Assembly (NCBI GenBank): GCA_026391315.1
Contig: JAPLDT010000017.1
Coordinates: 1 to 39,420 of the forward strand
From: Bacteroidia bacterium
Lineage (GTDB): Bacteria; Bacteroidota; Bacteroidia; Bacteroidales; Prolixibacteraceae
Reading direction: 5' to 3'
DNA length: 39,420 nt
The first letter of the stretch is position 1. Each line of letters begins with the position of its first letter. Under the pieces are notes generated by a model that had not been told where the DNA came from, made no database searches, and worked only from the letters and a program-made list of their open reading frames with translations. The position numbers and the translations under genes are program-made. Below are positions 23,712 to 32,251 of this stretch, one piece after another.

Positions 23712-24113
23712 ATGCAGGAAAACCAACCAATTTTTGAAAAAGAGAGTCTTTTTGGGTTCAACGAAACTGTTGAGTTATTGATCACGGCTGCGACCGACCG
23801 TGATTGGATGAACCCGGCAAACCACGATCTTCAGCAATCCCTGGCCAAAGCCGGAAAGTCGGTAAGGCCGGTGAAAGTTGTTGAGATTTGTAAACCGGCC
23901 TATTCGGGTGTCATGCTGGAGAAAAGCGATGAACGGATCGTCTCCGTGATGATGCCCTGCCGCATCTCGGTGTATGAGAAGGAGGATGGCAAAATCTATG
24001 TGGCAACTTTAAACGGCAGGACGTTCGCAGCTGCCATGCCCGAAAATATCCGCGGTACCATGGTTGACGCCGCTGACGAAATTGAGGAGATCGTCAAAAC
24101 AGTTGTCGGGTAA
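23712..24113 (+). CDS. DUF302 domain protein
   Basis: A 133-residue single DUF302 domain. The family fold of strands and helices is recognisable from ESLFGFNETVELLITAATDRDW, VKVVEICKPAYSGVML and the C-terminal VDAADEIEEIVKTVVG. C60 in VEICKP is the position commonly held by cysteine in the family, and C83 follows in MMPCRISVYE. DUF302 genes are often found near sulfur-relay and redox genes, but no reaction is assigned. There is no signal peptide, so it should be cytoplasmic. It follows the thioredoxin-reductase fusion by 120 nt in the same direction, with a palindrome in between, so it may be co-transcribed or separately controlled. Confidence 0.82.
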   Translation: MQENQPIFEKESLFGFNETVELLITAATDRDWMNPANHDLQQSLAKAGKSVRPVKVVEICKPAYSGVMLEKSDERIVSVMMPCRISVYEKEDGKIYVATLNGRTFAAAMPENIRGTMVDAADEIEEIVKTVVG

Positions 24114-24202
24114 GAATTTTCGATTTTCGATTTTGGAATGACGCAATATCTTAATTTCGTTTAGGATTCATCATTCCTTTTTGATCATGCTCAAAGATAT
24201 TT

Positions 24203-24271
24203 GACCCCGGCTGGGGTCTCATAACTGCACGTTTGATCCATTTTCTATAAATATTTTATCCCTCTGGGATA
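24203..24271. other. Two short hairpins in convergent spacer
   Basis: GACCCC/GGGGTC (24203-24218, loop GGCT) and TATCCC/GGGATA (24257-24271, loop TCT) lie between the convergent DUF302 and DUF1080 genes. They may terminate transcription from either side. Similar short-loop hairpins occur at 34806-34901. Confidence 0.5.
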
Positions 24272-24272
24272 A

Positions 24273-25286
24273 TTATTTGACAATCGGTCTGATCTCAATA
24301 TTTCGGTACAAAACTTTACCATGATCCCCCTGCAGGTAAAGTGGGCCCGTGATAAATTCATCGGGCGTGATGGCCCCGCCGGTACAGCCAAGCACCGGCT
24401 GGTTGTCGATGATGGTCTTGCCGTTCAGGATCACGGTTACGTGCCTGTCGCAAAGGGTAATGTCCATATCTTGCCAGACACCGGCAGCCTTTTCGGCCGA
24501 TTCGGATGGGGTAATCCTGCTGTAAAGCGCTCCCATGTTGTGCGGATCCAGTTTTTGACCATAACTGTCTATTACCTGAATCTCATAAATACCACGCAGA
24601 TAGACGCCGCTGTTACTGCCGGCCGGAACATTGACCTGAAGTTTCAGGTTGAAATCTTCATATTTATCGACTGTGCAAAGATTTCCATATTGGATGTGAG
24701 GCTGTCCCTCCTTTTGAGCAGGATCATTCACGAGCACACCATCCACGATGGACCATCCGCTTACTTTGTTGGCTTCCAATAACTTCCAGCCGGCGAGGTC
24801 TTTCCCGTTGAGCAGTTTGACAGGTTTGCCATATACCAGTTTGGAAAGGTCGGGAGCGGCAGGCACATCAGGAATTTTCTTTCCGGTAAAACGCATGGTG
24901 GTGCAACTGCCATCTTTTTCGGGGGAGATCTCTTCACCTACAAGCTGGTCGGCGAAAAAGCTGAAACGAAATTGCGTGTTGACAACATGCGTGCGGGTTG
25001 CTGCACCTGCAGCATCGGTGGTCCGGACAATGTTGCGTGTGCGGGTAACGACAAGCGTTTGGCCTTCCATGTAGACACTGTTAACAGGTTCTACACTTCC
25101 ACCATACCAGAGCAAGCTGGCATCCAGGTATCCGTCCATCTGTTTTACCTCCAGCCATCCGGCGCCACCGGGAAGGAATAGGGCCCAACGGCCTAAAAAT
25201 GGTTTAACGGAATCGATAGCTTTCGATACATTGGGGATTGAAAGCATCATCATCATTGCCCCGATCAGAGTGATTTTTCTTAGCAT
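24273..25286 (-). CDS. DUF1080 (3-keto-disaccharide hydrolase-like) exported protein
   Basis: A 337-residue exported protein. An N-terminal signal peptide (MLRKITLIGAMMMMLSIP, cleaved near SKA) is followed by a small beta-rich domain (~25-135), then a DUF1080 jelly-roll domain: LLNGKDLAGWKLLE, GWSIVDGVLVND, FNLKLQVNVPAGSNSGVYLRG, YEIQVIDSYG, and the terminal GPLYLQGDHGKVLYRNIEIRP. DUF1080 domains include 3-keto-glucoside hydrolases and related carbohydrate-binding lectin-like folds. It is therefore likely to act on a modified sugar in the periplasm. It is not adjacent to the sugar cluster at 1839-6677. Upstream of its -7-like box sits a 9-bp minisatellite. Confidence 0.85.
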   Translation of the reverse strand: MLRKITLIGAMMMMLSIPNVSKAIDSVKPFLGRWALFLPGGAGWLEVKQMDGYLDASLLWYGGSVEPVNSVYMEGQTLVVTRTRNIVRTTDAAGAATRTHVVNTQFRFSFFADQLVGEEISPEKDGSCTTMRFTGKKIPDVPAAPDLSKLVYGKPVKLLNGKDLAGWKLLEANKVSGWSIVDGVLVNDPAQKEGQPHIQYGNLCTVDKYEDFNLKLQVNVPAGSNSGVYLRGIYEIQVIDSYGQKLDPHNMGALYSRITPSESAEKAAGVWQDMDITLCDRHVTVILNGKTIIDNQPVLGCTGGAITPDEFITGPLYLQGDHGKVLYRNIEIRPIVK

Positions 25287-25332
25287 GAGATCTGGTTTTT
25301 AATTATAGTTGTAGTGTTAATTGAACTCCATC

Positions 25333-25340
25333 CAAAGGTA
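25333..25340 (-). promoter_or_regulatory. Candidate -7 box for DUF1080 gene
   Basis: On the minus strand TACCTTTG matches TAnnTTTG, 46 nt before the start codon. The 9-bp tandem array begins 3 nt upstream of it and occupies the place of the -33 region. Confidence 0.45.
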
Positions 25341-25342
25341 AA

Positions 25343-25431
25343 GAAATGTTTGAAATGTTTGAAATGTTTGAAATGTTTGAAATGTTTGAAATGTTTGAAA
25401 TGTTTGAAATGTTTGAAATGTTTGAAATGTT
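25343..25431. repeat. Minisatellite, GAAATGTTT x ~9.9
   Basis: Nine perfect copies of the 9-bp unit GAAATGTTT (25343-25423) plus 8 further bases. It lies between the thioesterase stop and the DUF1080 promoter box. A related set of TTTAAACCCTTCAAACCC words follows at 25440-25475, and its inverse occurs near 30090-30140. One frame reads Leu-Lys-Cys repeats, which is a by-product of the array. Confidence 0.95.
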
Positions 25432-25476
25432 ATAACCCTATAAACTTTTTAAACCCTTCAAACCCTTCAAACAATT

Positions 25477-25893
25477 TTAGAGCAGTTCTTCAAACCCTGG
25501 AACGGATTCCAGCTTCATAGGTCTGCCGTGATTCAGTCCGACTCCCGTTACTTTGGCATGTGATACCAACCTGTTTTCCGGAAGTTTAAAAATATCCTGT
25601 TCAAAGATAAATCTGAGATGTCCCTCTTTTCGGGTGGTAACAGTTACTTTGAAGGTATCTCCGCTCCAGAGAGGGTATTTAAAGTCAATTTCAATCCTTG
25701 ATACAATCAAATCAATCCCTTCGGTGTGCAGTTTCGCGAAATCGACCTTCTTGCCTAGCAGGAACTGATGCCGGGCATGTTCGTAATAGTTCTGGTAAAC
25801 CGCATTGTTGACGATCCCCTGCAGATCGCACTCGTAATCGCGAACAGAGAATTCGAGCTCATATGGCTTGCTGGTCACTTCATTATTTGTCAT
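25477..25893 (-). CDS. Acyl-CoA thioesterase (4HBT/YbgC-like hotdog)
   Basis: A 138-residue hotdog-fold protein. The active-site block VRDYECDLQGIVNNAVYQNYYEHAR matches the 4-hydroxybenzoyl-CoA thioesterase family, where the Asp of D.QGIV acts in catalysis. It is followed by the central strand region IEIDFKYPLWSGDTFKVTV and the final strands RLVSHAKVTGVGL. It should hydrolyse a small acyl-CoA in the cytoplasm; chain preference is unknown. The last residues overlap a spacer rich in TTCAAACCC repeats. It reads toward the DUF1080 gene but a 190 nt repeat-filled gap lies between, so co-transcription is doubtful. Confidence 0.88.
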   Translation of the reverse strand: MTNNEVTSKPYELEFSVRDYECDLQGIVNNAVYQNYYEHARHQFLLGKKVDFAKLHTEGIDLIVSRIEIDFKYPLWSGDTFKVTVTTRKEGHLRFIFEQDIFKLPENRLVSHAKVTGVGLNHGRPMKLESVPGFEELL

Positions 25894-26057
25894 TGTTCAA
25901 ATCCTTCCATTTTCTTGTTATATCCTAATAGTAGTTCAAAGAGAACCGCAAGATCAGAATTTTTTTAAAATTGGCAATGCCCTTCATCGTCTGCTGGTAA
26001 TAGGAATGAGTTAATCAGAGTCGGACTATTGATCGTATTTGTTCTGATATTCAAAGT

Positions 26058-26088
26058 TTTGCACAATAAAAATGTTTAATTATATTTA
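26058..26088 (+). promoter_or_regulatory. Candidate promoter for DUF2339 gene
   Basis: TTTG (26058-26061), a 19 nt spacer and TATATTTA (26081-26088) fit the Bacteroidota pattern except for the last base. The start codon is 143 nt away, so the leader would be long. The rest of spacer 25894-26231 shows no gene or repeat. Confidence 0.4.
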
Positions 26089-26231
26089 GCAATCCAAACC
26101 CACTCCAACTTAAAAAATGAGGTGGATTGTAGCATTCGTTTGAACCATTTCCTTATTTGAAATTCATCCCTGCAACTAAATGCAGCTGGTGAAAGCACTG
26201 GCGTACATCTAAATCTAACTAATTTATCATC

Positions 26232-28592
26232 ATGACTGAGAACCCCAATCAAGCAGATGAACTACTTGAAAAGCTTGAAATTCTGCAGAAAAAGCAGGAT
26301 CAGTTTGCCAAAGAGATCTATCAACTGCACAAAGAGATCGGCAGGCTTAAGAATGCAGAGGTAGAGCATTCGTTTTCAGAGCGATCTATTGCTACTGAGG
26401 ATAAGCAGCAGGAAGTTAAAGCGACAGAAAACCAAGCTTTTGTTAAAAGGGAACCCATGCTTTCAGATAATGCTGAAGCCGCTGAGATAATGCGAAAGTA
26501 CACCAACCCGCAGAATAATTCGAAAGAAGCCTCAAACATTGAGAAATTTATCGGAGAGAACCTTATCAATAAAATAGGGATCGCCATCACCATAATTGGA
26601 GTCTCTATTGGGGTGAAGTACTCAATAGATCACGAGTTAATTAGTCCTTTGGCAAGAGTATTGTTGGGATATTTAGCCGGACTGATCCTATTATTCTTAG
26701 GAATCCGCCTGAAAGCAAAATATGAAAATTATAGTGCCGTCCTGGTAAGTGGATCCATGGCCATTCTATATTTTATGACTTATGCTGCTTACACTTATTA
26801 CGGCTTGCTTCCACAGTTCGTGGCATTCGCCTTAATGGTTCTGATAACGGTTTTTACGGTCGGGGCCGCATTACAATACGACAGAATGGTTATTGCCCTG
26901 ATTGGCCTGGTTGGAGCCTATGCCATTCCTTTCCTGTTAAGTAATGACTCAGCAAATGCAACTATTCTTTTTAGTTATATGGCCATCATCAATACCGGCA
27001 TCCTGATAATTGCCGTAAAAAAATATTGGGAACCATTGTATTACGCTTCATTCGTCCTAACCTGGCTTATCTATTTTTCCTGGTTTATCACAACCTACAA
27101 ACCTGATAGTGACTTTGGTCTGGCATTTGCCTTTCTTGGAATATTCTTTGTCATTTTTTATCTGACATTTGTTGCTTACAAAGTGGCAAAAGATACGCAG
27201 TTTGATATTCCTGACATCCCTCTCTTGCTGGGCAATACCGCAATTTTTTTTGGGTTAGGCTATATCCTGGTAAGCGGTCAAAAATGGTTGGAAGGCAGCC
27301 TGGGTTTGTTCACCTTGCTGAATGCGCTGATTCATTGTTCAGTAGCCCTGATACTTTATTTTAGGAAACACAAGGATAAGAATTTATTCTATTTCATTAC
27401 CGGACTGGCATTGGTCTTTGTTACCATTGCTGTTCCCGTTCAACTGGATGGGTATTGGGTGACAATGCTTTGGGCCGGTGAAATGGCCTTACTATTCTGG
27501 ATTGGAAGAACCCAAAAGGTTTCGGTATACGAAATTCTTTCCTATCCCATCATGGCTTTGACATTTTTCAGTCTGATACATTGCTGGTCTGTCGGATACT
27601 TTCATCCTGTAAGTGAGGATAGTACAACAACCATGCTTCCACTGTTCAATGAATATTTCCTTACAACTTTGCTGGTGGCTTTATCTTTTGGATTTCTCCA
27701 CCTGATTAACAGCAAAGAACAATATACCTCATCAATCTCTAACCAAGAAGATTTTCTGAGTCTTGTCTCTGTTGTGATTCCATCCATCCTGCTTTTAACA
27801 ATGTACTTTTCATTCTGGAATGAAATAGCCTTTTACTGGGATCATCTGCATTTTAATGCGGTAGTGAAGGCAAATGGTAGCTGGAGTAAATATTATACAG
27901 ATTTCTATTGCTCTGACCTTCTTTACCTAAAAACCATTTGGATCATCAATTATTCACTTTTATTTTTTTCAATATTGTCTTTTCTTAATATCCATCATAT
28001 TAAAAATCGATCTTTTGGGTTGGTTAACCTGTTTATTAATTTGGTTATTACCGCAGTTTTCATCACCGTAGGATTGTTTTTTCTTGAAAAGTTTGGCACC
28101 AATCTTGCGAATGCTGCGACACTAAATGACCAGCATAGTTTCTTTAATATTTTGATCAGGTATATCTCCTTTGGCTTCTTGGCGCTGATGCTTTTGGCCT
28201 GTTATCGGTACATCAGACAGGATTTTCTGAAGAGAGACGACTATAGGATGGAGTTTGATTTAGTCCTTTTCACCTCCATTATTTGCGTTGCCAGCAGTGA
28301 ACTTATCAACTGGATGAATGTTGCCGGGTCGGCCGAGTCGTACAAACTAGGTTTAAGCATACTCTGGGGGGTTTATTCATTGCTGATCGTCTCATTAGGA
28401 GTATGGAAGAAGAAGAAATACCTGAGGATCGGAGCGATCGCTCTTTTCACTGCAACATTGATTAAACTTTTCTTTTACGATCTCTCTACGCTCGACACCA
28501 TCTCAAAAACCATCGTTTTCGTTTCACTTGGCATCCTTTTGCTGATCATCTCGTTCATTTACAACAAATACAAAAACTTCATTTCAGATTAA
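26232..28592 (+). CDS. DUF2339 multi-pass membrane protein
   Basis: A 786-residue integral membrane protein of the DUF2339 family, function unknown. Residues ~8-45 are a coiled-coil with charged heptads (ELLEKLEILQKKQDQFAKEIY), followed by a polar linker to ~110. From NLINKIGIAITIIGVSIGVKYSI on there are more than 20 hydrophobic segments with short loops, ending LLLIISFIYNKYKNF. The early GYLAGLILLFLGIRLKAKYE and SGSMAILYFMTYAAYTYYGL segments are characteristic of the family. A role in the cell envelope is likely but unproven. It is transcribed alone, convergent with tyrS 53 nt downstream. Confidence 0.88.
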   Translation: MTENPNQADELLEKLEILQKKQDQFAKEIYQLHKEIGRLKNAEVEHSFSERSIATEDKQQEVKATENQAFVKREPMLSDNAEAAEIMRKYTNPQNNSKEASNIEKFIGENLINKIGIAITIIGVSIGVKYSIDHELISPLARVLLGYLAGLILLFLGIRLKAKYENYSAVLVSGSMAILYFMTYAAYTYYGLLPQFVAFALMVLITVFTVGAALQYDRMVIALIGLVGAYAIPFLLSNDSANATILFSYMAIINTGILIIAVKKYWEPLYYASFVLTWLIYFSWFITTYKPDSDFGLAFAFLGIFFVIFYLTFVAYKVAKDTQFDIPDIPLLLGNTAIFFGLGYILVSGQKWLEGSLGLFTLLNALIHCSVALILYFRKHKDKNLFYFITGLALVFVTIAVPVQLDGYWVTMLWAGEMALLFWIGRTQKVSVYEILSYPIMALTFFSLIHCWSVGYFHPVSEDSTTTMLPLFNEYFLTTLLVALSFGFLHLINSKEQYTSSISNQEDFLSLVSVVIPSILLLTMYFSFWNEIAFYWDHLHFNAVVKANGSWSKYYTDFYCSDLLYLKTIWIINYSLLFFSILSFLNIHHIKNRSFGLVNLFINLVITAVFITVGLFFLEKFGTNLANAATLNDQHSFFNILIRYISFGFLALMLLACYRYIRQDFLKRDDYRMEFDLVLFTSIICVASSELINWMNVAGSAESYKLGLSILWGVYSLLIVSLGVWKKKKYLRIGAIALFTATLIKLFFYDLSTLDTISKTIVFVSLGILLLIISFIYNKYKNFISD

Positions 28593-28645
28593 TGTAAATC
28601 TAGATCAAATTATCTTGTGAAACAGATTTGCTCCAATATCCTGGT

Positions 28646-29938
28646 CTATCCGGCTATCAGAAGGAAATAGTTTTTCTTCCCCTTTTGTACTAACAGGTAT
28701 TTTCCGCTAATCAACTGTTTCGCATCTATTTGCAGGTCGGCAGATTCCAATTTGATCTTGTTTATGGAGACTCCTCCGCCGGCAATGGTGCGTCGTGCCT
28801 CTCCCTTGGAAGGGAAAACTTCGCTTTTTTCGGCAAGGAGGTCGATGACATTGATCCCTTTCTCCAATTCTGCGTGAGCAACATTGAACTGTGGTACCCC
28901 TTCGAAAATGGAGAGCAGCGTATCTTCATCGAGCTTTCGCAATGTCTCTTCCGTCCCTTTTCCAAACAGGATCTCGGAGGCTTCCACGGCAGTGTTGTAA
29001 GCCTCTTCAGAGTGAACCATGCAGGTTACCTCTTTGGCCAGACATTTTTGCAGCAAGCGCAAATGGGGCGCTTCGAGGTGCTCTTTGACAAGTGATTCAA
29101 CCTCATCTTTCGAAAGCAGCGTAAATATTTTGATGTATTTCTGGGCATCCTCATCAGAAGTATTCAGCCAGAACTGGTAGAATTTATAAGGTGAAGTGCG
29201 TGCCGGATCGAGCCAGACATTGCCCGATTCGGTTTTGCCGAACTTGGTGCCATCGGCCTTTTTGATCAACGGACAGGTTAAAGCGAAGGCTTCACCTCCC
29301 AGTTTACGGCGTATCAGTTCAGTCCCGGTCGTGATATTTCCCCACTGATCGGAACCTCCCATTTGTAATTTGCAGTTTTTATGTTCGTAGAGGTGCAGAA
29401 AATCAGTTCCCTGAACCAGTTGATAGGTGAATTCGGTAAAAGACATTCCTGATCCACTGTCTGAATCAAGACGTTTTTTGACTGAATCTTTTGCCATCAT
29501 ATAGTTGACTGTGAGATGCTTTCCAATATCCCGAATGAAATCCAGAAAAGTAAAAGTGCTCATCCAGTCGTAGTTGTTGACCATCTCGGCGGCGTTGGGG
29601 GCCTTAGACTCGAAGTCGAGAAATTTGGCCAGCTGCTGTTTCAGGCATTCTTGGTTGTGTCTCAGGGTTGGCACGTCGAGCAGATTTCGCTCCTGAGATT
29701 TCCCGGAAGGGTCACCAATCATTCCTGTGGCCCCGCCAACTAAGACAATTGGCTTGTGACCGGCAACCTGAAAATGCTTCAGCATCATCACCCCAACCAG
29801 GTGACCGATGTGCAGGGAATCTGCAGTCGGATCAATACCAACGTAGGCAGTGGTCAGCTCTTTGGCAAGTTGTTCGTCCAAACCGGGCATTTTGTCGTGG
29901 ATCATGCCTCTCCAGGAAAGTTCTTCAACAAAGTTCAT
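28646..29938 (-). CDS. tyrS: Tyrosyl-tRNA synthetase
   Basis: A 430-residue class I synthetase that charges tRNA-Tyr. HIGH appears in [15 protein letters not shown], and the second signature is KFGKTESGN in place of KMSKS, as in bacterial TyrRS type 1. [15 protein letters not shown] and the tyrosine-binding block [14 protein letters not shown], with GGSDQWGNI, are clear. The C-terminal S4-like RNA-binding domain is visible as [23 protein letters not shown]. The start at 29938 ([11 protein letters not shown]) is chosen because the 41 in-frame codons upstream are spacer sequence and the family starts here. A TATTTTTG box lies 15 nt upstream. Confidence 0.95.
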   Translation of the reverse strand: MNFVEELSWRGMIHDKMPGLDEQLAKELTTAYVGIDPTADSLHIGHLVGVMMLKHFQVAGHKPIVLVGGATGMIGDPSGKSQERNLLDVPTLRHNQECLKQQLAKFLDFESKAPNAAEMVNNYDWMSTFTFLDFIRDIGKHLTVNYMMAKDSVKKRLDSDSGSGMSFTEFTYQLVQGTDFLHLYEHKNCKLQMGGSDQWGNITTGTELIRRKLGGEAFALTCPLIKKADGTKFGKTESGNVWLDPARTSPYKFYQFWLNTSDEDAQKYIKIFTLLSKDEVESLVKEHLEAPHLRLLQKCLAKEVTCMVHSEEAYNTAVEASEILFGKGTEETLRKLDEDTLLSIFEGVPQFNVAHAELEKGINVIDLLAEKSEVFPSKGEARRTIAGGGVSINKIKLESADLQIDAKQLISGKYLLVQKGKKNYFLLIAG

Positions 29939-29953
29939 GGGAATATTTTTGAG

Positions 29954-29961
29954 CAAAAATA
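29954..29961 (-). promoter_or_regulatory. Candidate -7 box for tyrS
   Basis: On the minus strand TATTTTTG matches TAnnTTTG and ends 15 nt before the tyrS start codon. Confidence 0.4.
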
Positions 29962-30042
29962 ACGCATTATTCCGGCCGGTGAAAATTGAATTGATAATCA
30001 GGCGAAGTTTTCCGATCTTTGGGTGAAAGTTGCACATTTGAA

Positions 30043-30223
30043 ATGTTACACAGAGTTTCACAGAGGAGCACAGAGTTACACAGAGAAAATATGAAAAAGT
30101 TTGAAGGGCTTGTAGGGTTTAAAAAGTTTGAAGGGTTATCCACCAAAACATTTCAAACCATTCCTTTCCTCTGTGCAACTCTGTGTTACCTCCTGGTGTT
30201 CCTCTGTGTAATAATTTATTAGG
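30043..30223. repeat. CACAGAG palindrome enclosing TTTGAAGGG words
   Basis: Arms rich in ACACAGAG (30043-30087) are inverted against CTCTGTGT words (30169-30223). The loop carries AAAAAGTTTGAAGGG twice, similar in reverse to the spacer at 25440-25475. The divergent tyrS and amidotransferase genes lie on either side; 29939-30249 contains no gene. Confidence 0.6.
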
Positions 30224-30249
30224 CACAAATATTGATTAAATAATCTGCA

Positions 30250-31335
30250 ATGAAAAACTTTCAAATCCTTCGGAAAACCCTGTTCCTGCTGCTTCTGCAA
30301 TTTTTAATCCTGTCAACTTTTGCTCAGCACAAGATCTTTTTACTCCACCCGACGGTTGGAAATATTGAGAATATGCTGGAGCTGATCAAGCAAAGGGTCA
30401 TCGATATTCCTGACATGGAGATGGTGGGTGTTTACCACGAAAAGGAGGTGTCAGACTATTCCCAGTCTGAGAAATACCTGAAGGAGCACAACGTTGCACA
30501 TTATACGCTGATGAAAATCAGCGGTGTGCTGAATACGCAAAACATCTATCAGGAGAATGCCTGCACGCCGGCGTTTAAGCAAATCGTAAAGGAGGCGGAT
30601 GCCATCCTTTTCTTCGGAGGACCGGATATCCAGCCTTCCATTTACGGTGAAAAGCAGCATCTGCTGACGGAGGTAACTGACCCCAACCGGCACCTGATGG
30701 AGACTTCTCTCTTGTTTCATCTGATTGGGGGTAGCCGTAATCCGGGTTTTAAACCGTTGTTGCTGCAAAAGCCGAATCTGATTGTCCGCGGATTCTGTCT
30801 GGGTATGCAAACCATGAATGTTGCCGCCGGCGGGACACTTGTACAGGATATTCCGGTCGAGATCTACCACATTTCAACTGCTGAAGGGATGCTGGCTATC
30901 GATGCCAAAAACCGTCACAGGAATTACAATACACAGTTGAATCCAAGTTGCGATCTCTCCTGGGGATTTCTTCATCCCATCCTGATTAACCCCAAGGGCT
31001 ATCTTCATGAGCTTTGTGCTAGTTTGGAGCAGCAGCAACCTTACGTATTGAGTTCTCACCATCAGGCCGTTGGCAAAATGGGACAAAACCTGGAGGTAAT
31101 AGCTACTTCGTTGGATGGTAAAGTGGTTGAAGGACTTCAGCACAAAATTTTTAAAGAGGTGGTTGGCGTTCAGTTTCACCCCGAGCAGGCTACCTTATAC
31201 CTACCGGGAAGTCGGTTTACCAATACCCCGGGCAACGACTATTCGCCCAACGAGCAACTGATTACCGAGAAGAGCATGGAGTTTCACATGAAATTTTGGA
31301 AGGATTTCTCAGAGAAGGTAAAAGGGACAAAGTAA
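30250..31335 (+). CDS. Exported C26-type glutamine amidotransferase-like hydrolase
   Basis: A 361-residue protein with a clear signal peptide (hydrophobic stretch LFLLLLQFLILSTFAQ, cleavage near residue 26). The rest is a class I glutamine amidotransferase domain of the gamma-glutamyl hydrolase/PuuD (peptidase C26) type. FFGGPDIQPSIYG is the oxyanion region, C183 in VRGFCLGMQTMNVAAGG the nucleophile, and H310 and E312 in GVQFHPEQ complete the triad. YVLSSHHQAV is also family-typical. PuuD-like enzymes are normally cytoplasmic, so export suggests cleavage of gamma-glutamyl peptides or cell-wall fragments in the periplasm. Substrate is unknown. It stands alone, convergent with cvpA across a repeat-filled gap. 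Confidence 0.85.
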   Translation: MKNFQILRKTLFLLLLQFLILSTFAQHKIFLLHPTVGNIENMLELIKQRVIDIPDMEMVGVYHEKEVSDYSQSEKYLKEHNVAHYTLMKISGVLNTQNIYQENACTPAFKQIVKEADAILFFGGPDIQPSIYGEKQHLLTEVTDPNRHLMETSLLFHLIGGSRNPGFKPLLLQKPNLIVRGFCLGMQTMNVAAGGTLVQDIPVEIYHISTAEGMLAIDAKNRHRNYNTQLNPSCDLSWGFLHPILINPKGYLHELCASLEQQQPYVLSSHHQAVGKMGQNLEVIATSLDGKVVEGLQHKIFKEVVGVQFHPEQATLYLPGSRFTNTPGNDYSPNEQLITEKSMEFHMKFWKDFSEKVKGTK

Positions 31336-31338
31336 AAC

Positions 31339-31609
31339 AAGGATAAAGGATAAAGTCAAAAGGATAAAGTGGGATCCAAGGATAAAGGATAAAGTCAAAA
31401 GGATAAAGTGGGATCCAAGGATAAAGGATAAAGTAAAAAGGATAAAGTGGGATTTGAGCTAATCCGAATATTTCGTCGTTGAAATAAATGAACAACTGAA
31501 CGGAGTCCACTACTTTATCCTTTATCCTTTTTACTTTATCCTTCGAAACGGAGTCCACTACTTTATCCTTTATCCTTTATCCTTTTGACTTTATCCTTTA
31601 TCCTTAGAA
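31339..31609. repeat. Inverted pair of GGATAAAG tandem arrays
   Basis: A 39-bp unit with AAGGATAAAGGATAAAGTC and ending GTGGGATCC repeats about 2.9 times (31339-31452). From 31501 to 31609 the complement words (TTTATCCTTTATCC) repeat with a ~48-bp period led by CGGAGTCCACTACTTT at 31501 and 31549. Together they form a large hairpin between the convergent amidotransferase and CvpA genes, and could terminate both. The same GGATAAAG words recur at 33768-33812. Confidence 0.85.
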
Positions 31610-31612
31610 CTT

Positions 31613-32128
31613 TCAGGACACAATTTTCTTTTGAACCTCCTCTTTCTCTTCCCGGAGGAATGGCAACAGGTTCGGGGCTAATTTCTCAATGGGCGCGTAA
31701 AGTTTGGATCCTCTTTTCGGTTCTTTGGGTATAATGGTCACATCGTAAGATTCGATGCGTACCACCACATACATGAGGAAGCTCAGTATGAACGCGGTTT
31801 TGATCACCCCAAAAATTGCACCGCCTATCCTGCTAAGTATGCCAAGGGCTATTGCTCGTACAAATTTTTCCAGGGCATTGGCAATCAGGTGTACAACGAT
31901 AACTACACTGATAAAGATGATAAAGAAGGCCGCAGCCTTGACTGTTCCGGCTTGCCACGAAACTACGGCAGATAGCCAATGTCGGAGGGACTCGGAAAAC
32001 ATCATGGCACACAAAACGCCCAGGATGATGGCTGCCACTGATGCAAACTCAGCAAAAAAGCCTTTGACAAACCCATGAATGGCTGCAGCAACCAGTATTA
32101 TGATTAGGATCAGGTCGACTATGTTCAT
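31613..32128 (-). CDS. CvpA family membrane protein
   Basis: A 171-residue inner-membrane protein of the CvpA family (colicin V production protein type). Four hydrophobic segments are visible: VDLILIIILVAAAIHGFVKGF, FASVAAIILGVLCAMMF, AAFFIIFISVVIVVHLIA and VIKTAFILSFLMYVVVRI. GFVKGFFAEFAS and LSRIGGAIFGVIKTAF are family-typical. The C-terminal tail is charged (FLREEKEEVQKKI) and cytoplasmic. The start at 32128 is preferred over an in-frame ATG 18 codons upstream, since the first helix follows at once. The function of CvpA outside colicin export is poorly defined; envelope maintenance is likely. Confidence 0.85.
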   Translation of the reverse strand: MNIVDLILIIILVAAAIHGFVKGFFAEFASVAAIILGVLCAMMFSESLRHWLSAVVSWQAGTVKAAAFFIIFISVVIVVHLIANALEKFVRAIALGILSRIGGAIFGVIKTAFILSFLMYVVVRIESYDVTIIPKEPKRGSKLYAPIEKLAPNLLPFLREEKEEVQKKIVS

Positions 32129-32251
32129 ATTATTGTGTAATAAGAATGTAGGGAATAAAGTTAAAAATTTAAATGTTCCCATCTTCGGATTGCGCGAAAA
32201 TTCGTAGTTTTAACCTCCATAATTAACTAAGACAACCCATAACGAGACTCC

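Noticed and set aside
25314-25520. Plus-strand reading frame with repeated Leu-Lys-Cys triplets, looking like a metal-binding repeat peptide
   Set aside because: It is a translation of the 9-bp minisatellite, extends into the antisense of the thioesterase gene and has no family-like sequence outside the array.
31262-31558. Minus-strand ORF of 98 codons rich in Tyr-Pro repeats
   Set aside because: It is the translation of the GGATAAAG arrays and overlaps the end of the amidotransferase gene.
31339-31609. Possible CRISPR array
   Set aside because: The units are directly adjacent with no unique spacers, and they are inverted against each other; no cas gene is present in the window.
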